Source: JAEKNW01 sp963677815 (GTDB lineage: Bacteria; Cloacimonadota; Cloacimonadia; Cloacimonadales; JAFGVF01). From it: a DNA stretch of 64,000 nucleotides. How positions within the stretch are numbered: the first letter of the stretch is position 1; every line of letters begins with the position of its first letter. Shown here one piece after another: positions 44,743-53,454 of the stretch. The notes beneath the pieces are model-generated. The model worked only from the letters and a program-made list of their open reading frames with translations. It searched no databases and had not been told where the DNA came from. Location: assembly GCA_963677815.1 (NCBI GenBank), contig OY782499.1, positions 2,046,001 through 2,110,000 of the forward strand, read 5' to 3'. The position numbers and the translations under genes are program-made.

Positions 44743-45495
44743 CTATTTATCTAAATTATTCTCTAATTTTTGACTTTCTGGAATATCTTTAAACTTACGA
44801 GCAGGAGAACCAGCATAAATAGCTGGATTAGACAAATCTTTAGTAACTAAAGAACCAGCTGCTACAGTAGCATCAGTATCTATTATCTTGCCAGGTAAAA
44901 CTGTAACATTTACACCTAAACGTGCACCAGTTTTGAGAGTTACACCTTTGAAGTGGTCAAATCTTGCTTTATCTCTCGCCATAAAATTATCATTTGAAGT
45001 TGCAACACATGGGGCAACAAAACAATAGTCTTCTACTTCTGAGTAAGCAGTAATATAAGCATTTGTTTCAAACTTATTTCTATTACCTATTTTTGTGAAA
45101 TTCTCAATAGTAACATTCCGTCCGATAATATTTAGGTCACCAATTTCTACATCTTCTCTAATAGTTGCTAAATCAGCAATTAGATTATTAGAGCCAATTT
45201 TAGCTTGAACGTAGATAACTACATTAGCCCCAATTTGACACATATCTCCTATTTCAGCAGCTTTCATATTTTCTTTAACTTTAAAAATACTTCTTGGTGA
45301 TGATAAAGGTCTTTTTCCAATAATAACATTATCATCTATTCTTACATGGTTTCCAATTATACTATTAGGATAGATAACTACATTGTTGGCAATTTGACAG
45401 CCATCACCAATAACAGCATTATCCATAACTACAACATTAAAGCCTAGCTTTACATCTTTACCTATTTTTGCAGTATCTGCTATATGTTGATTCAT
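44743..45495 (-). CDS. Left-handed beta-helix acyl/acetyltransferase (WbpD/LpxA-like)
   Basis: Hexapeptide-repeat transferase. Repeated [LIV]-G-x-x motifs run through residues 9-200: IGKDVKLGFNVVVMDNAVIGDG, NSIIGNHVRIDDNVIIGKR, IGDLNIIGRNVTIENF, TGARLGVNVTVLPGKII. The end IYAGSPARKFKDIP is the signature of acetyltransferases that act on nucleotide sugars (WbpD/WlbB type). The frame opens at 45507, but GAGGT positions the ATG at 45495 (250 aa). It precedes the glycosyltransferase and is likely part of an envelope polysaccharide route. Acyl donor and acceptor are not readable. Confidence 0.83.
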   Translation of the reverse strand: MNQHIADTAKIGKDVKLGFNVVVMDNAVIGDGCQIANNVVIYPNSIIGNHVRIDDNVIIGKRPLSSPRSIFKVKENMKAAEIGDMCQIGANVVIYVQAKIGSNNLIADLATIREDVEIGDLNIIGRNVTIENFTKIGNRNKFETNAYITAYSEVEDYCFVAPCVATSNDNFMARDKARFDHFKGVTLKTGARLGVNVTVLPGKIIDTDATVAAGSLVTKDLSNPAIYAGSPARKFKDIPESQKLENNLDK

Positions 45496-45570
45496 TATAT
45501 ACCTCATTAAATTTTTCTAAGATTTTTGCTTAGTGAAATTTTGGCAAGAAAAAATACTTTTAGCTAATAA

Positions 45571-46107
45571 TTATTTCACTAATTTGGAAATTTCTCTAAA
45601 TTTTGGATGTTGAGAAGTAACCATTATTTCGAACAAAATCATCTCTGTAGTAAGTATTTCAACTCCTAAGTTGCCTAATCTTGTTAAAGCATATAGTTTA
45701 TTGTCTACATGACGAGAAGAAACTGCGTCTGCAATTATACCAACGTTGATATTATTTGCTAATAGTTCTAGTGCTGTTTGTGTTAAACAAACATGAGTTT
45801 CCACTCCGTAAATAACAACATTTTTTATAGCATTATCTTTAATAAAGGAATGAATTTCTGGAATAAGAGAGGAAAATTTATTTTTCTCAAAAACTCTAAC
45901 AGAATTAGGTAAATATATATTAGACATAGTCTTTCCAAGACCTTTAGGGTATTGTTCAGTAACCAATAACGGAATATTCAATATTTCAGCACCCTTGTTC
46001 AAGATATTAGTATTCCTTACAACTTCATCCATAGCAAAAATTACATGTTCGAACTTTTCTTGGATATCAATCATCAAAAAAAGTGTATTACTTTCTGTAA
46101 AAATCAT
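45571..46107 (-). CDS. Isochorismatase-family cysteine hydrolase
   Basis: Small cysteine hydrolase of the isochorismatase/nicotinamidase superfamily. LFLMIDIQEKF carries D14, RVFEKNKFSS carries K77, and YGVETHVCLTQTA carries C107, which completes the Asp-Lys-Cys triad. Final residues LLANNINVGIIADAVSSR are also typical. At 178 aa it is a compact member like YcaC or bacterial relatives of ISOC1. Substrate unknown. GGAGG lies 6 nt before the ATG, and it is divergent from the HD-GYP gene. Confidence 0.88.
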   Translation of the reverse strand: MIFTESNTLFLMIDIQEKFEHVIFAMDEVVRNTNILNKGAEILNIPLLVTEQYPKGLGKTMSNIYLPNSVRVFEKNKFSSLIPEIHSFIKDNAIKNVVIYGVETHVCLTQTALELLANNINVGIIADAVSSRHVDNKLYALTRLGNLGVEILTTEMILFEIMVTSQHPKFREISKLVK

Positions 46108-46125
46108 TAATCCTCCATAATTTTA

Positions 46126-46153
46126 TTGACTTTTATTCAAACAGCTTTATCTT
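46126..46153 (+). promoter_or_regulatory. Putative promoter of the GAF/HD-GYP gene
   Basis: TTGACT (46126-46131), 16-nt spacer, TATCTT (46148-46153), about 52 nt before the ATG. Moderate match in the 97-bp divergent gap. Confidence 0.4.
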
Positions 46154-46204
46154 GACGACTAAATGTGACAAGTTTTTTTTCAAAAAACATTGATGGGGTG
46201 ATAG

Positions 46205-47914
46205 ATGTACATATTAAGTGATAACGAAAAAATCAACAAAGTATTGAATGATGTCGTTAATAGGGTGAATAAGCTTGCAGAAGAACAGCTAGATCATATC
46301 AATAGACTTTCTAATATCGGATTAGCATTATCACAAGAAAGAGATGTTGATAAAATATTTGATTTGATTATTGAGGAAGCCCTAGCATATACGCATGCTG
46401 ATGCTGCAACAATTTATTCAGTATCAGATGATAAAAAGTTTCTTAACTTTGAGGTTATGCAAACTAAGTCAAAAGGTATTAGAGCAGGTGGCTCATTCGG
46501 TCCTATTATGCTCCCACCTGTTCCCCTCTACCAAGAAGATAAAAGACCGAATCTTGCTAACATGGCTTCATGCGTGTTTCATTCAAAAGAAATGTTAAAT
46601 ATAGAGGATTGCTATAATGAAACGAGATTTGATTTTTCAGGAACAAAGGCCTGGGATAAATCTAATAATTACCGTTCAAAATCAATGCTAGCTATTCCTT
46701 TAAAAAACTATGAAGATGAAATTTTAGGCGTTATCCAAATAATTAATGCACTTGATACTCATTCTAATGAAATTATTTCTTTCAGTAAAGGGTCAATTGT
46801 AATGGTCCAATCTCTAGCATCCCAAGCTGCTATTACCTTCACAAATAGAGATTTGATTAAATCATTAGAAAGATTATTTAAGCAGTTTATAAAAGCAATC
46901 GCGCTAGCTATTGATAGAAAATCAAAAGATACAGGTGGTCATATTGCAAGAGTTGCTATTATCTCTAAATTAATGGCTAAGAAGATTAATGAAATTGATT
47001 TTGGTCATTTTAAAGATTTCTCATTTACTGAAGAAGAACTTGATGAATTATCAGTCGCCTCTTGGTTGCATGATGTTGGAAAAATTGCTACACCCGATGC
47101 GATAATGAATAAGGCTACTAAATTAGAAAGGACAACTGATGGAATTGAGCAAATAGAATTGAGAATTGATACTATCTATGCTTTGATGAATCAAGATGAG
47201 TATGTAAGAAATTCTTTTGAAAATAAATTAAACTTTGATTATTTGATAAATGATATTGATTCATTGTCTGAATATAAGGAAGAAATTCTAAAACAAATTT
47301 CAGAAGATTTAGAATTTCTAAGGAAAACTAATTTTGGAGGTGAGTTTCTTACTAATGAGTTGATATCTAATATTGATAGAATAGGTAAATTCACTTATAT
47401 CATTAATAAGCAAGAAAAGACATTACTTACAGCTAGTGAAATTGAGAATCTCAAGATAAAACGTGGTACTTTGAATGATAAAGAACGTCAAATAATGAAC
47501 AATCATGTTAAATATACTTATGAAATTTTGAATCAATTAACTTATCCTAAGAAGTTTAAAAATGTTACCTTGTACGCTTCATCTCATCATGAAAGACTTG
47601 ACGGTTCAGGTCATCCATGGGGCTTTACTGAGGAACAATTACCAATGCAATCTAGGATATTAGCGATTTCAGATATTTTTGAAGCTTTAACTGCACCTGA
47701 CAGACCTTATAAAAAAGGTAAAAAACTATCTGAAGCTATGAACATCCTAATGTACAATGTTTTAGATAATCATATTGATAAAGATTTACTAGAGTTTTTA
47801 CTAGATTCAGGTTTATATAAAGAATATGCTGAAAAGTATGTACCTGCAATCCAAATTGACAATGTTGATATACAAACAATTAAGAAGAAGATAAATAATA
47901 AAGATGATAAGTAA
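46205..47914 (+). CDS. GAF plus HD-GYP domain phosphohydrolase (probable c-di-GMP phosphodiesterase)
   Basis: Signalling enzyme likely to degrade cyclic dinucleotides. Residues about 45-215 form a GAF sensor domain (RDVDKIFDLIIEEALAYTHADAATIYSV, SMLAIPLKN, LGVIQIINA). HD-GYP follows: DTGGHIARVA, SWLHDVGKIATPD with H289/D290, NNHVKYTYEIL, and HHERLDGSGHPWGF at 461-474, then AISDIFEALTAPDRPYKKGKK. The usual GYP is GHP here. About 100 residues are inserted between the HD and HHE motifs; this insertion also exists in other GAF/HD-GYP proteins I recall. GGGGTG lies 4 nt before the ATG. It heads a four-gene run. Confidence 0.88.
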   Translation: MYILSDNEKINKVLNDVVNRVNKLAEEQLDHINRLSNIGLALSQERDVDKIFDLIIEEALAYTHADAATIYSVSDDKKFLNFEVMQTKSKGIRAGGSFGPIMLPPVPLYQEDKRPNLANMASCVFHSKEMLNIEDCYNETRFDFSGTKAWDKSNNYRSKSMLAIPLKNYEDEILGVIQIINALDTHSNEIISFSKGSIVMVQSLASQAAITFTNRDLIKSLERLFKQFIKAIALAIDRKSKDTGGHIARVAIISKLMAKKINEIDFGHFKDFSFTEEELDELSVASWLHDVGKIATPDAIMNKATKLERTTDGIEQIELRIDTIYALMNQDEYVRNSFENKLNFDYLINDIDSLSEYKEEILKQISEDLEFLRKTNFGGEFLTNELISNIDRIGKFTYIINKQEKTLLTASEIENLKIKRGTLNDKERQIMNNHVKYTYEILNQLTYPKKFKNVTLYASSHHERLDGSGHPWGFTEEQLPMQSRILAISDIFEALTAPDRPYKKGKKLSEAMNILMYNVLDNHIDKDLLEFLLDSGLYKEYAEKYVPAIQIDNVDIQTIKKKINNKDDK

Positions 47915-48665
47915 AAATAGATTAAAAGAAATAAAGAAATTAACTCAGAAGAAATATCGTAATTCATCACCTGAAATACTTGTGGAAGGTAAAAGAATTA
48001 TTGAACAGATTATTAATAACGGTGTTTTTCCTTACCTAGTTTTTATAAACGAAGATAATAAAGATTCTAAGTCCATTATTGAAAAAAGCAAAAGAGATGT
48101 TATTGAATATGTATCACCTCAGATAATAGCTCAACTAACTGAAACAAAATCTCCACAAGACATAGTTGCACTATTTAAGAAACCACGATTTTCTTTCCCT
48201 GAAAAAGGTAATTTTTTATATTTAGATAATTTGCGAGATCCTGGAAATATGGGAACAATTTTCAGAACTGCCCTAGCTTTCAATGTTGATGGTATCTTGA
48301 TTTCACCCGATTCTTGTGAAGTATTTAGTCCTAAGGTTATCAGGGCTTCTTTGGGGGCTATTTATTCAATCCCTTTTAAGATAATTGATATAGACCAAGT
48401 CAATATTCCTTCTTGCGATGTGTTTTCTACAGAGTTAGGAGGGAAATCTATAACTGAAGTTAACCACTTTCAAGATAATATGATTATTGTAATTGGTAAT
48501 GAAGCAAATGGTGTTTCAAAAAAAGTAAGTGACAAGGCAACAGAGATAGTTACCATTCCTATGTCTGATAAGATGGAGTCTTTAAATGCTTCAGTAGCTT
48601 CTAGTATTTGCCTTTTTAATCTCATGTGGAATAAATATGGAAATAAGTTCCTTAACAGAAGGTAA
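47904..48665 (+). CDS. TrmH/SpoU-family RNA 2'-O-methyltransferase
   Basis: SPOUT-class RNA ribose methyltransferase. The N-terminal substrate-binding domain (LTQKKYRNSSPEILVEGKRIIEQII) is followed by the knot domain. Its three motifs are FLYLDNLRDPGNMGTIFRTALAF, VFSPKVIRASLGAIYSIPF plus VIGNEANGVSKKV, and VTIPMSDKMESLNASVASSICLF. At 253 aa it matches RlmB/TrmH-type rRNA methylases. Target nucleotide unknown. Its start overlaps the HD-GYP gene by 11 nt and its end overlaps dusB by 29 nt, so the run is translationally coupled. Confidence 0.92.
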   Translation: MISKNRLKEIKKLTQKKYRNSSPEILVEGKRIIEQIINNGVFPYLVFINEDNKDSKSIIEKSKRDVIEYVSPQIIAQLTETKSPQDIVALFKKPRFSFPEKGNFLYLDNLRDPGNMGTIFRTALAFNVDGILISPDSCEVFSPKVIRASLGAIYSIPFKIIDIDQVNIPSCDVFSTELGGKSITEVNHFQDNMIIVIGNEANGVSKKVSDKATEIVTIPMSDKMESLNASVASSICLFNLMWNKYGNKFLNRR

Positions 48666-49611
48666 GCTCTGGCTTGCTCCCTTAGCAGGTTATACTGATT
48701 TTACTTTTAGAAGTATTGCCAAACAATGCGGAGCAGATGTAATTGTTTCAGAAATGGTGTCAGCTGATGGATTATATTACAACTATGATAATTCTATCGC
48801 TTATGCTCAATTTAATGATATTCAACGACCTTTTGGCGTTCAACTTTTTGGTTCAGATCCAGAGATGATGGCTAAAGGTGCAGAGATTATTTCCAGATTA
48901 AATCCTGATTTTATAGATATTAATATGGGATGTCCTGTTAAGAAGGTTGTTAACCGAATGGCTGGTTCTGCTCTTATGAAAGATATTGATTTAGCTTGCA
49001 GAATTACTGAATCTGTTAAAAAGGTTGCAAGTAAATATAATCTTTTAGTAACAACTAAGTTTAGATCAGGTTGGGATTTTGAAAGCATAAATTATTTAGA
49101 CTATGGTAAAGCTCTGGAGAATTCAGGCTCAGATGCTTTAATTTTGCATCCTAGAACACGATCTCAAATGTTTTCAGGTCATAGTAATTGGCAACATATA
49201 AAGATTTTGAAAGCTAATGTTAAAATACCGGTTGTTGGGAATGGAGATATTAAAAGTATTACTGATGCTAAAGAAATGTTTTCTCAAACCAAATGTGATT
49301 CAATAATGATAGGCCGTGGAGCCTTAGGTAAACCTTGGCTTTTTCAAGAGATAAAAAATTTCTATCAAGGAACAAATACAAATATTGATAAATTGAGTAT
49401 TGTCCTAAATCATTATAAACTTGCTTTAAATAATAAAAAAGAAGATGCTCAGCTTCATGCAATTAGGGAAATGAGATCTCATTTTACCTATTATTCAAAA
49501 GGTATTAGAGGGAGCTCTTCTCTTAGAGATAAAATAAATCATACAAGTGAACCAGAAGAAATTTATTCAATAATTAATGAACTTAATTTTGATGATATTA
49601 ATAAAGTTTAA
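48637..49611 (+). CDS. dusB: tRNA-dihydrouridine synthase
   Basis: FMN-dependent enzyme that reduces uridine to dihydrouridine in tRNA. LAPLAGYTDFTFRSIAKQCGADVIVSEMVSADGL begins the TIM barrel. INMGCPVKKVVNRMAGSALM contains the catalytic cysteine. KFRSGWD, LHPRTRSQMFSGHSNW and GNGDIKSI with IGRGALGKPWLFQEI bind FMN phosphate and tRNA. At 324 aa it is normal; DusB versus DusA is not certain. The ATG lies inside the methyltransferase gene, 29 nt before its stop, and the N-terminus aligns with the family, so the overlap is probably real. Confidence 0.9.
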   Translation: MEISSLTEGKLWLAPLAGYTDFTFRSIAKQCGADVIVSEMVSADGLYYNYDNSIAYAQFNDIQRPFGVQLFGSDPEMMAKGAEIISRLNPDFIDINMGCPVKKVVNRMAGSALMKDIDLACRITESVKKVASKYNLLVTTKFRSGWDFESINYLDYGKALENSGSDALILHPRTRSQMFSGHSNWQHIKILKANVKIPVVGNGDIKSITDAKEMFSQTKCDSIMIGRGALGKPWLFQEIKNFYQGTNTNIDKLSIVLNHYKLALNNKKEDAQLHAIREMRSHFTYYSKGIRGSSSLRDKINHTSEPEEIYSIINELNFDDINKV

Positions 49612-49620
49612 GGAGTTTGC

Positions 49621-50376
49621 ATGCGTTGTAAACATTGTAACACACAGATAAATAATAGTGATATTTATTGTCCTAAATGTAGAAAGAAAACCCAAAGTAT
49701 TAAAGAGAATTTTTTGATTTGGAGAAGCTTCAAAGAAAGTTATGAAGAGATGAAAGATCCCAAGAATTATAGTTTTTCCTTTAATTTATTTTTTGGATTA
49801 ACAACCTTCGTCTTTCTAGTATTGTTAAGTTTCCACTATTTTGTTTTTAATTATTCGAATGATTGGTTAAGATATCTTATTGAAAATGCAATTTATCTTG
49901 TTTTTGTACCTGTACTATTAGTTCCCTTTGGAATTCAAAATGTAGTGATGGAAATTGGCTATGGTAAAGAACTGAATTCTTATATAGTTAAACTATTACC
50001 AAAATATTTATTCTTTGTATTTGTTAACATCTTAATTTTTGCCTTATTCAAATTTGTGTGCATAGGTGATTCTGTCTTAAGGCTAATTAGAGTAATACTT
50101 GTTCTCTGGTGGCTAGCTGTTTTATTACCTATGCCAGTCATGCTTAACAAATATTCAAAGGGTTTATATAAATTGTTTAGAATGTCTTTAAGAGGATTTG
50201 AAGATTTAAGATGGCAATTTGTCTTAGGATACATACTTATTTTAGCAGTAAATATACTTATGATAATCCCTGTATTTTTAGGCTATCTAAGATATGGCTC
50301 TCTCCCCTATCATGCTATTAATAAATATGTTGAGAAAATAGATGAGAACGATTTACTAGATGATTATCTACATTAA
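49621..50376 (+). CDS. Zinc-ribbon integral membrane protein of unknown function
   Basis: I do not recognise a named family. The N-terminus is a zinc ribbon with CKHC near residue 3 and CPKC near 17, a two-pair motif as in DUF-type zinc-ribbon membrane proteins. After a charged linker, five or six hydrophobic segments follow (near residues 58-80, 90-112, 128-147, 152-175, 200-222), such as FGLTTFVFLVLLSF and YILILAVNILMIIPVFLG. The soluble C-terminus is acidic. AAGGAG lies 7 nt before the ATG, and it is the last gene of the HD-GYP run, followed by repeat copy D. Confidence 0.75.
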   Translation: MRCKHCNTQINNSDIYCPKCRKKTQSIKENFLIWRSFKESYEEMKDPKNYSFSFNLFFGLTTFVFLVLLSFHYFVFNYSNDWLRYLIENAIYLVFVPVLLVPFGIQNVVMEIGYGKELNSYIVKLLPKYLFFVFVNILIFALFKFVCIGDSVLRLIRVILVLWWLAVLLPMPVMLNKYSKGLYKLFRMSLRGFEDLRWQFVLGYILILAVNILMIIPVFLGYLRYGSLPYHAINKYVEKIDENDLLDDYLH

Positions 50377-50428
50377 ACCTAAATAATGCAATAGACTTTT
50401 AGGTAAAGTATAATGACCTTATTAATAG

Positions 50429-50485
50429 TTGATTGTTACTTACTCAATGAGTTATTGATAATAATATGAGTGAGTAACAATCAAG
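50429..50485. repeat. 56-nt dispersed palindrome, copy D
   Basis: TTGATTGTTACTTACTCA (50429-50446) pairs with TGAGTGAGTAACAATCAA (50467-50484) with one G-T pair, giving an 18-bp stem and the best hairpin of the four. The unit 50429-50484 is 56 nt. It lies between a plus-strand gene and the minus-strand tRNA-Ser, next to a separate terminator at 50496. Confidence 0.88.
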
Positions 50486-50495
50486 AAACAAAATA

Positions 50496-50526
50496 AAAAG
50501 AGAGATAGCGATATCTCTCTTTTTTA
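50496..50526. terminator. Bidirectional intrinsic terminator
   Basis: AAAAGAGAGATA (50496-50507) pairs with TATCTCTCTTTT (50512-50523) around GCGA, with T tracts on both strands. It serves the plus-strand membrane-protein run and the minus-strand tRNA-Ser transcript. Confidence 0.85.
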
Positions 50527-50560
50527 ATCTAAACATATCAGTACGTTTTATGTATATATA

Positions 50561-50651
50561 TGGCGGAGAGTTAGGGATTCGAACCCTAGGTAAGCTTCCA
50601 CCTACAACGGTTTTCGAGACCGTCCCATTCAACCAGCTCTGGCAACTCTCC
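50561..50651 (-). tRNA. tRNA-Ser (anticodon CGA)
   Basis: Read on the minus strand: acceptor GGAGAGT pairs with ACTCTCC, followed by discriminator G and encoded CCA. The anticodon stem ACGGT/ACCGT holds the loop CTCGAAA, so the anticodon is CGA (codon UCG). The long variable arm and the T arm (TAGGG TTCGAAT CCCTA) fit serine. Its first base is also the last base of the tadA stop codon, so it is likely processed from the tadA transcript. Confidence 0.95.
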
Positions 50652-51100
50652 TATCTTTTAACTTTAAAGAAATCTCTTAATAAATTTTGCGATTCTTCTG
50701 CATAAAGGCCTGATGTAATCTTAGGATTATGATTAAAATGCCTATCTAGAAGAGCATTATATACAGAACCAACAGCTCCAGCTTTCTTATCATAAGCTGC
50801 AAAAACAAGTCTTCCAAGTCTTCTCCAGATAATCATACCTGCACACATTAGACATGGCTCTAAGGTAACATAAAGGGTATAATCATACAGATATTTCTCA
50901 GGACTATTATTGAGAATTAATTTTTCAGCATGGGCTAAGGGATCAGATAATTCTCTAGTTCGATTATGGTCTTGGAGAATAATCTTATTATCTCTAACCA
51001 AAATGGCAGCTATAGGGATTTCATCAGCCTCAGCTGCTTGTTTAGCTAAATCAAGAGCTTTTTGCATGAAATATTTATCTTGAGTTTGATTATATTGCAA
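50651..51100 (-). CDS. tadA: tRNA-specific adenosine deaminase
   Basis: Deaminates A34 of tRNA-Arg(ACG) to inosine. LAHAEKLIL carries the zinc histidine and catalytic glutamate, and PCLMCAGMI the two zinc cysteines. GAVGSVYNALLDRHFNHNP and a C-terminal LLRDFFKVKR are typical. At 149 aa it is normal. The start is TTG at 51100 with GGAAG upstream; an ATG at 51067 would cut off the conserved DKYFMQKAL beginning. Its stop TAG shares its G with base 1 of tRNA-Ser. It follows ugd with 3 nt between. Confidence 0.92.
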   Translation of the reverse strand: MQYNQTQDKYFMQKALDLAKQAAEADEIPIAAILVRDNKIILQDHNRTRELSDPLAHAEKLILNNSPEKYLYDYTLYVTLEPCLMCAGMIIWRRLGRLVFAAYDKKAGAVGSVYNALLDRHFNHNPKITSGLYAEESQNLLRDFFKVKR

Positions 51101-51103
51101 AAA

Positions 51104-52423
51104 TTATCTTCCAATACTATAATAAGTAAAGCCTAAAGCTTTCATTTCTACTGGATTATATTGATTTCTACCATCAAATATGATAGGATTCTTTAGTCGT
51201 TCTTTAATAGCATTGAAGTCAGGGTTTCTAAACTGATTCCATTCTGTAACTAGAAGTAAAGCATCAGCATCTTTGAGAGCTTCATAATTTCCATCAGCGT
51301 AAGATATTGAAGGGTTATCACCGAATATCCTTTTAGCTTCTTCCATAGCAACAGGGTCATAAGCAACAACTTTAGCTCCTGCATCAATGAGCATCTTGAT
51401 GATTACCCGAGAAGGTGCTTCTCTCATATCATCAGTTTTTGGTTTGAAGGAAAGACCCCAAATTGCAAAAGTTTTTCCTGTCAGATCTTTTCCAAAGTGT
51501 TGCATAGTCTTATCAGCAAGGACTCTTTTTTGGTCTTCATTCACATCTTCAACAGCGGTCAAAACTCTAGCAGTCATGCCTTCTTTTTCAGCTATTTTGA
51601 TTAATGCTTTAACATCTTTTGGGAAACATGAACCGCCATAACCTGCACCTGGATAAATAAACTGGTAGCCAATTCTTGTATCAGAACCAATACCATGTCT
51701 TACTTCTGATACATCTGCTCCAACTAATTCACAGAGTCTTGCAATATCATTCATAAAAGAAATCTTAGTAGCAAGCATACAGTTAGCAGCATACTTAGTC
51801 ATTTCTGCACTCTTGATTGACATTATAATAACCTTTTCTCTAGTACGAGCAAATGGTTGATATAATTCATGCATAATTTCAGCACATTTAGGATTATCAG
51901 TACCAACCACAACTCTATCAGGTTTCATACTATCAGAGATAGCATCACCTTCTTTTAAAAATTCAGGATTAGAGACTACGTCAAAAGTTAAATCTAGGCC
52001 TCTTTGGTCTAATATTTCTTGGACTGCATTTCTAACTTTGTCAGCTGTACCAATTGGTACAGTGGATTTATCAACAATTATCTTATGATTTTCCATGTGA
52101 TTGGCAATATCTCTTGCCACAGATAAAACATATTGGAGGTCAGCTGACCCATCCTCATCTGGAGGAGTTCCTACTGCAATAAAACAGATATCTGAATTCT
52201 TAACTGCATAGGCTATATCAGTTGTGAAAGTAAGACGTCCCTCTTTAGAGTTGTTTCTCACCATATCTTCTAAGCCTGGTTCCCAAATAGGTATTCCACC
52301 ATTATTTAAAAGATCGATCTTGTTCTTATCATTATCAACACAAATCACATTGTTTCCCATCTCTGCGAAACAAGTTCCAGTAACTAAACCTACGTAGCCA
52401 GTTCCGATAACAGATAATTTCAT
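51104..52423 (-). CDS. ugd: UDP-glucose 6-dehydrogenase
   Basis: Oxidises UDP-glucose to UDP-glucuronate for polysaccharide synthesis. The N-terminal Rossmann motif is VIGTGYVGLVTG. VDKSTVPIGTAD, NPEFLKEGDAI and GYGGSCFPKD with the catalytic cysteine follow. The C-terminal domain has WGLSFKPKTDDMREAPS. At 439 aa it is complete. It lies 17 nt after galE and before tadA on the minus strand. Together with galE and the specialised NusG upstream it points to exopolysaccharide or O-antigen precursor supply. Confidence 0.95.
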   Translation of the reverse strand: MKLSVIGTGYVGLVTGTCFAEMGNNVICVDNDKNKIDLLNNGGIPIWEPGLEDMVRNNSKEGRLTFTTDIAYAVKNSDICFIAVGTPPDEDGSADLQYVLSVARDIANHMENHKIIVDKSTVPIGTADKVRNAVQEILDQRGLDLTFDVVSNPEFLKEGDAISDSMKPDRVVVGTDNPKCAEIMHELYQPFARTREKVIIMSIKSAEMTKYAANCMLATKISFMNDIARLCELVGADVSEVRHGIGSDTRIGYQFIYPGAGYGGSCFPKDVKALIKIAEKEGMTARVLTAVEDVNEDQKRVLADKTMQHFGKDLTGKTFAIWGLSFKPKTDDMREAPSRVIIKMLIDAGAKVVAYDPVAMEEAKRIFGDNPSISYADGNYEALKDADALLLVTEWNQFRNPDFNAIKERLKNPIIFDGRNQYNPVEMKALGFTYYSIGR

Positions 52424-52440
52424 TTTTACCTCATTTATTT

Positions 52441-53454
52441 TTAGTTTTTATAACCATTAGGGTTTTTACTTTGCCAATTCCAAGCATCTCTACATATATT
52501 AGCAAGGTTATATTCGGCTTTCCAGCCTAATTCTTTATTGGCTTTAGAAGGATCTGCATAGCACATAGCTATATCTCCTTCTCTTCTATCAGTAAATTCA
52601 TAATTTATTTCAACATTATTTACCTTACTAAAGGCATTGACCATTTCCAGAACAGAGTATCCACAGCCTGTCCCAAGATTATAAGTAGTTAAACCAGAGC
52701 CAATTTTAAACTTCTGTAAGGCTGAAACATGTCCCTTAGCTAAATCCACAACATGGATAAAATCTCTTACACCAGTACCATCAGGTGTTGGATAATCATT
52801 ACCAAAAATCTTTAGTTTATCAAGTTTACCAACAGCTACTTGGCTAATGAAGGGTAATAGATTGTTAGGGATACCATTAGGATCTTCTCCGATTAATCCG
52901 CTTGGATGAGCACCAACAGGATTAAAATAACGCAAAAGAACAATATTCCAATTAGAATTAACCTTAGAAAAATCTTTTAATATCTGCTCTATCATTAATT
53001 TAGTTCTTCCATAAGGATTGGTAACTGATAAAGGAAAATCTTCTGTAATTGGCAATTTTTCTGGACTTCCATAAACTGTAGCTGAAGATGAGAAAATTAA
53101 GTTCTTGCAATCAAACTCTTCCATGACTTTTAGAAGAGCTATGGTACTATTTAAATTATTATCATAATACTCTAAGGGTATTTGATTTGATTCACCAACT
53201 GCTTTTAATCCAGCGAAATGAATAGCCCCATCAATTTCATTATTTTTGAAAATATCACGTAAGCGATTTTTATCTCTAACATCTCCCTCAATAAAGGTGA
53301 TTTTTTTGTTAGTAATACTCTCTACACGTTCTATGGCTTTATATGAGCTATTTGAAAGATTATCAATTACTACTACATCAATATCTAGATTAAGTAATTC
53401 AACACAAGTATGACTTCCTATGTAGCCAGCTCCACCAGTAAGTAATAACTTCAT
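52441..53454 (-). CDS. galE: UDP-glucose 4-epimerase
   Basis: Interconverts UDP-glucose and UDP-galactose. LLTGGAGYIGSHTCVELL is the NAD motif. SSSATVYGSP has the catalytic serine, and NPYGRTKLMIEQIL the YxxxK pair. RYFNPVGAHPSGLIGEDPNGIPNNLLP and GTGVRDFIHVVDLA are GalE-specific. At 337 aa it is normal. AGGAGC lies in the end of the NusG-like gene, which shares one base with this start. It lies 17 nt before ugd. Confidence 0.96.
   Translation of the reverse strand: MKLLLTGGAGYIGSHTCVELLNLDIDVVVIDNLSNSSYKAIERVESITNKKITFIEGDVRDKNRLRDIFKNNEIDGAIHFAGLKAVGESNQIPLEYYDNNLNSTIALLKVMEEFDCKNLIFSSSATVYGSPEKLPITEDFPLSVTNPYGRTKLMIEQILKDFSKVNSNWNIVLLRYFNPVGAHPSGLIGEDPNGIPNNLLPFISQVAVGKLDKLKIFGNDYPTPDGTGVRDFIHVVDLAKGHVSALQKFKIGSGLTTYNLGTGCGYSVLEMVNAFSKVNNVEINYEFTDRREGDIAMCYADPSKANKELGWKAEYNLANICRDAWNWQSKNPNGYKN

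Noticed and set aside
6799..50485. Reading the four 56-nt palindromes as a CRISPR array or integron attC sites
   Set aside because: The copies are about 11-16 kb apart with no spacers or cas genes, and the arms lack the attC GTTRRRY/RYYYAAC core layout; no integrase is seen.
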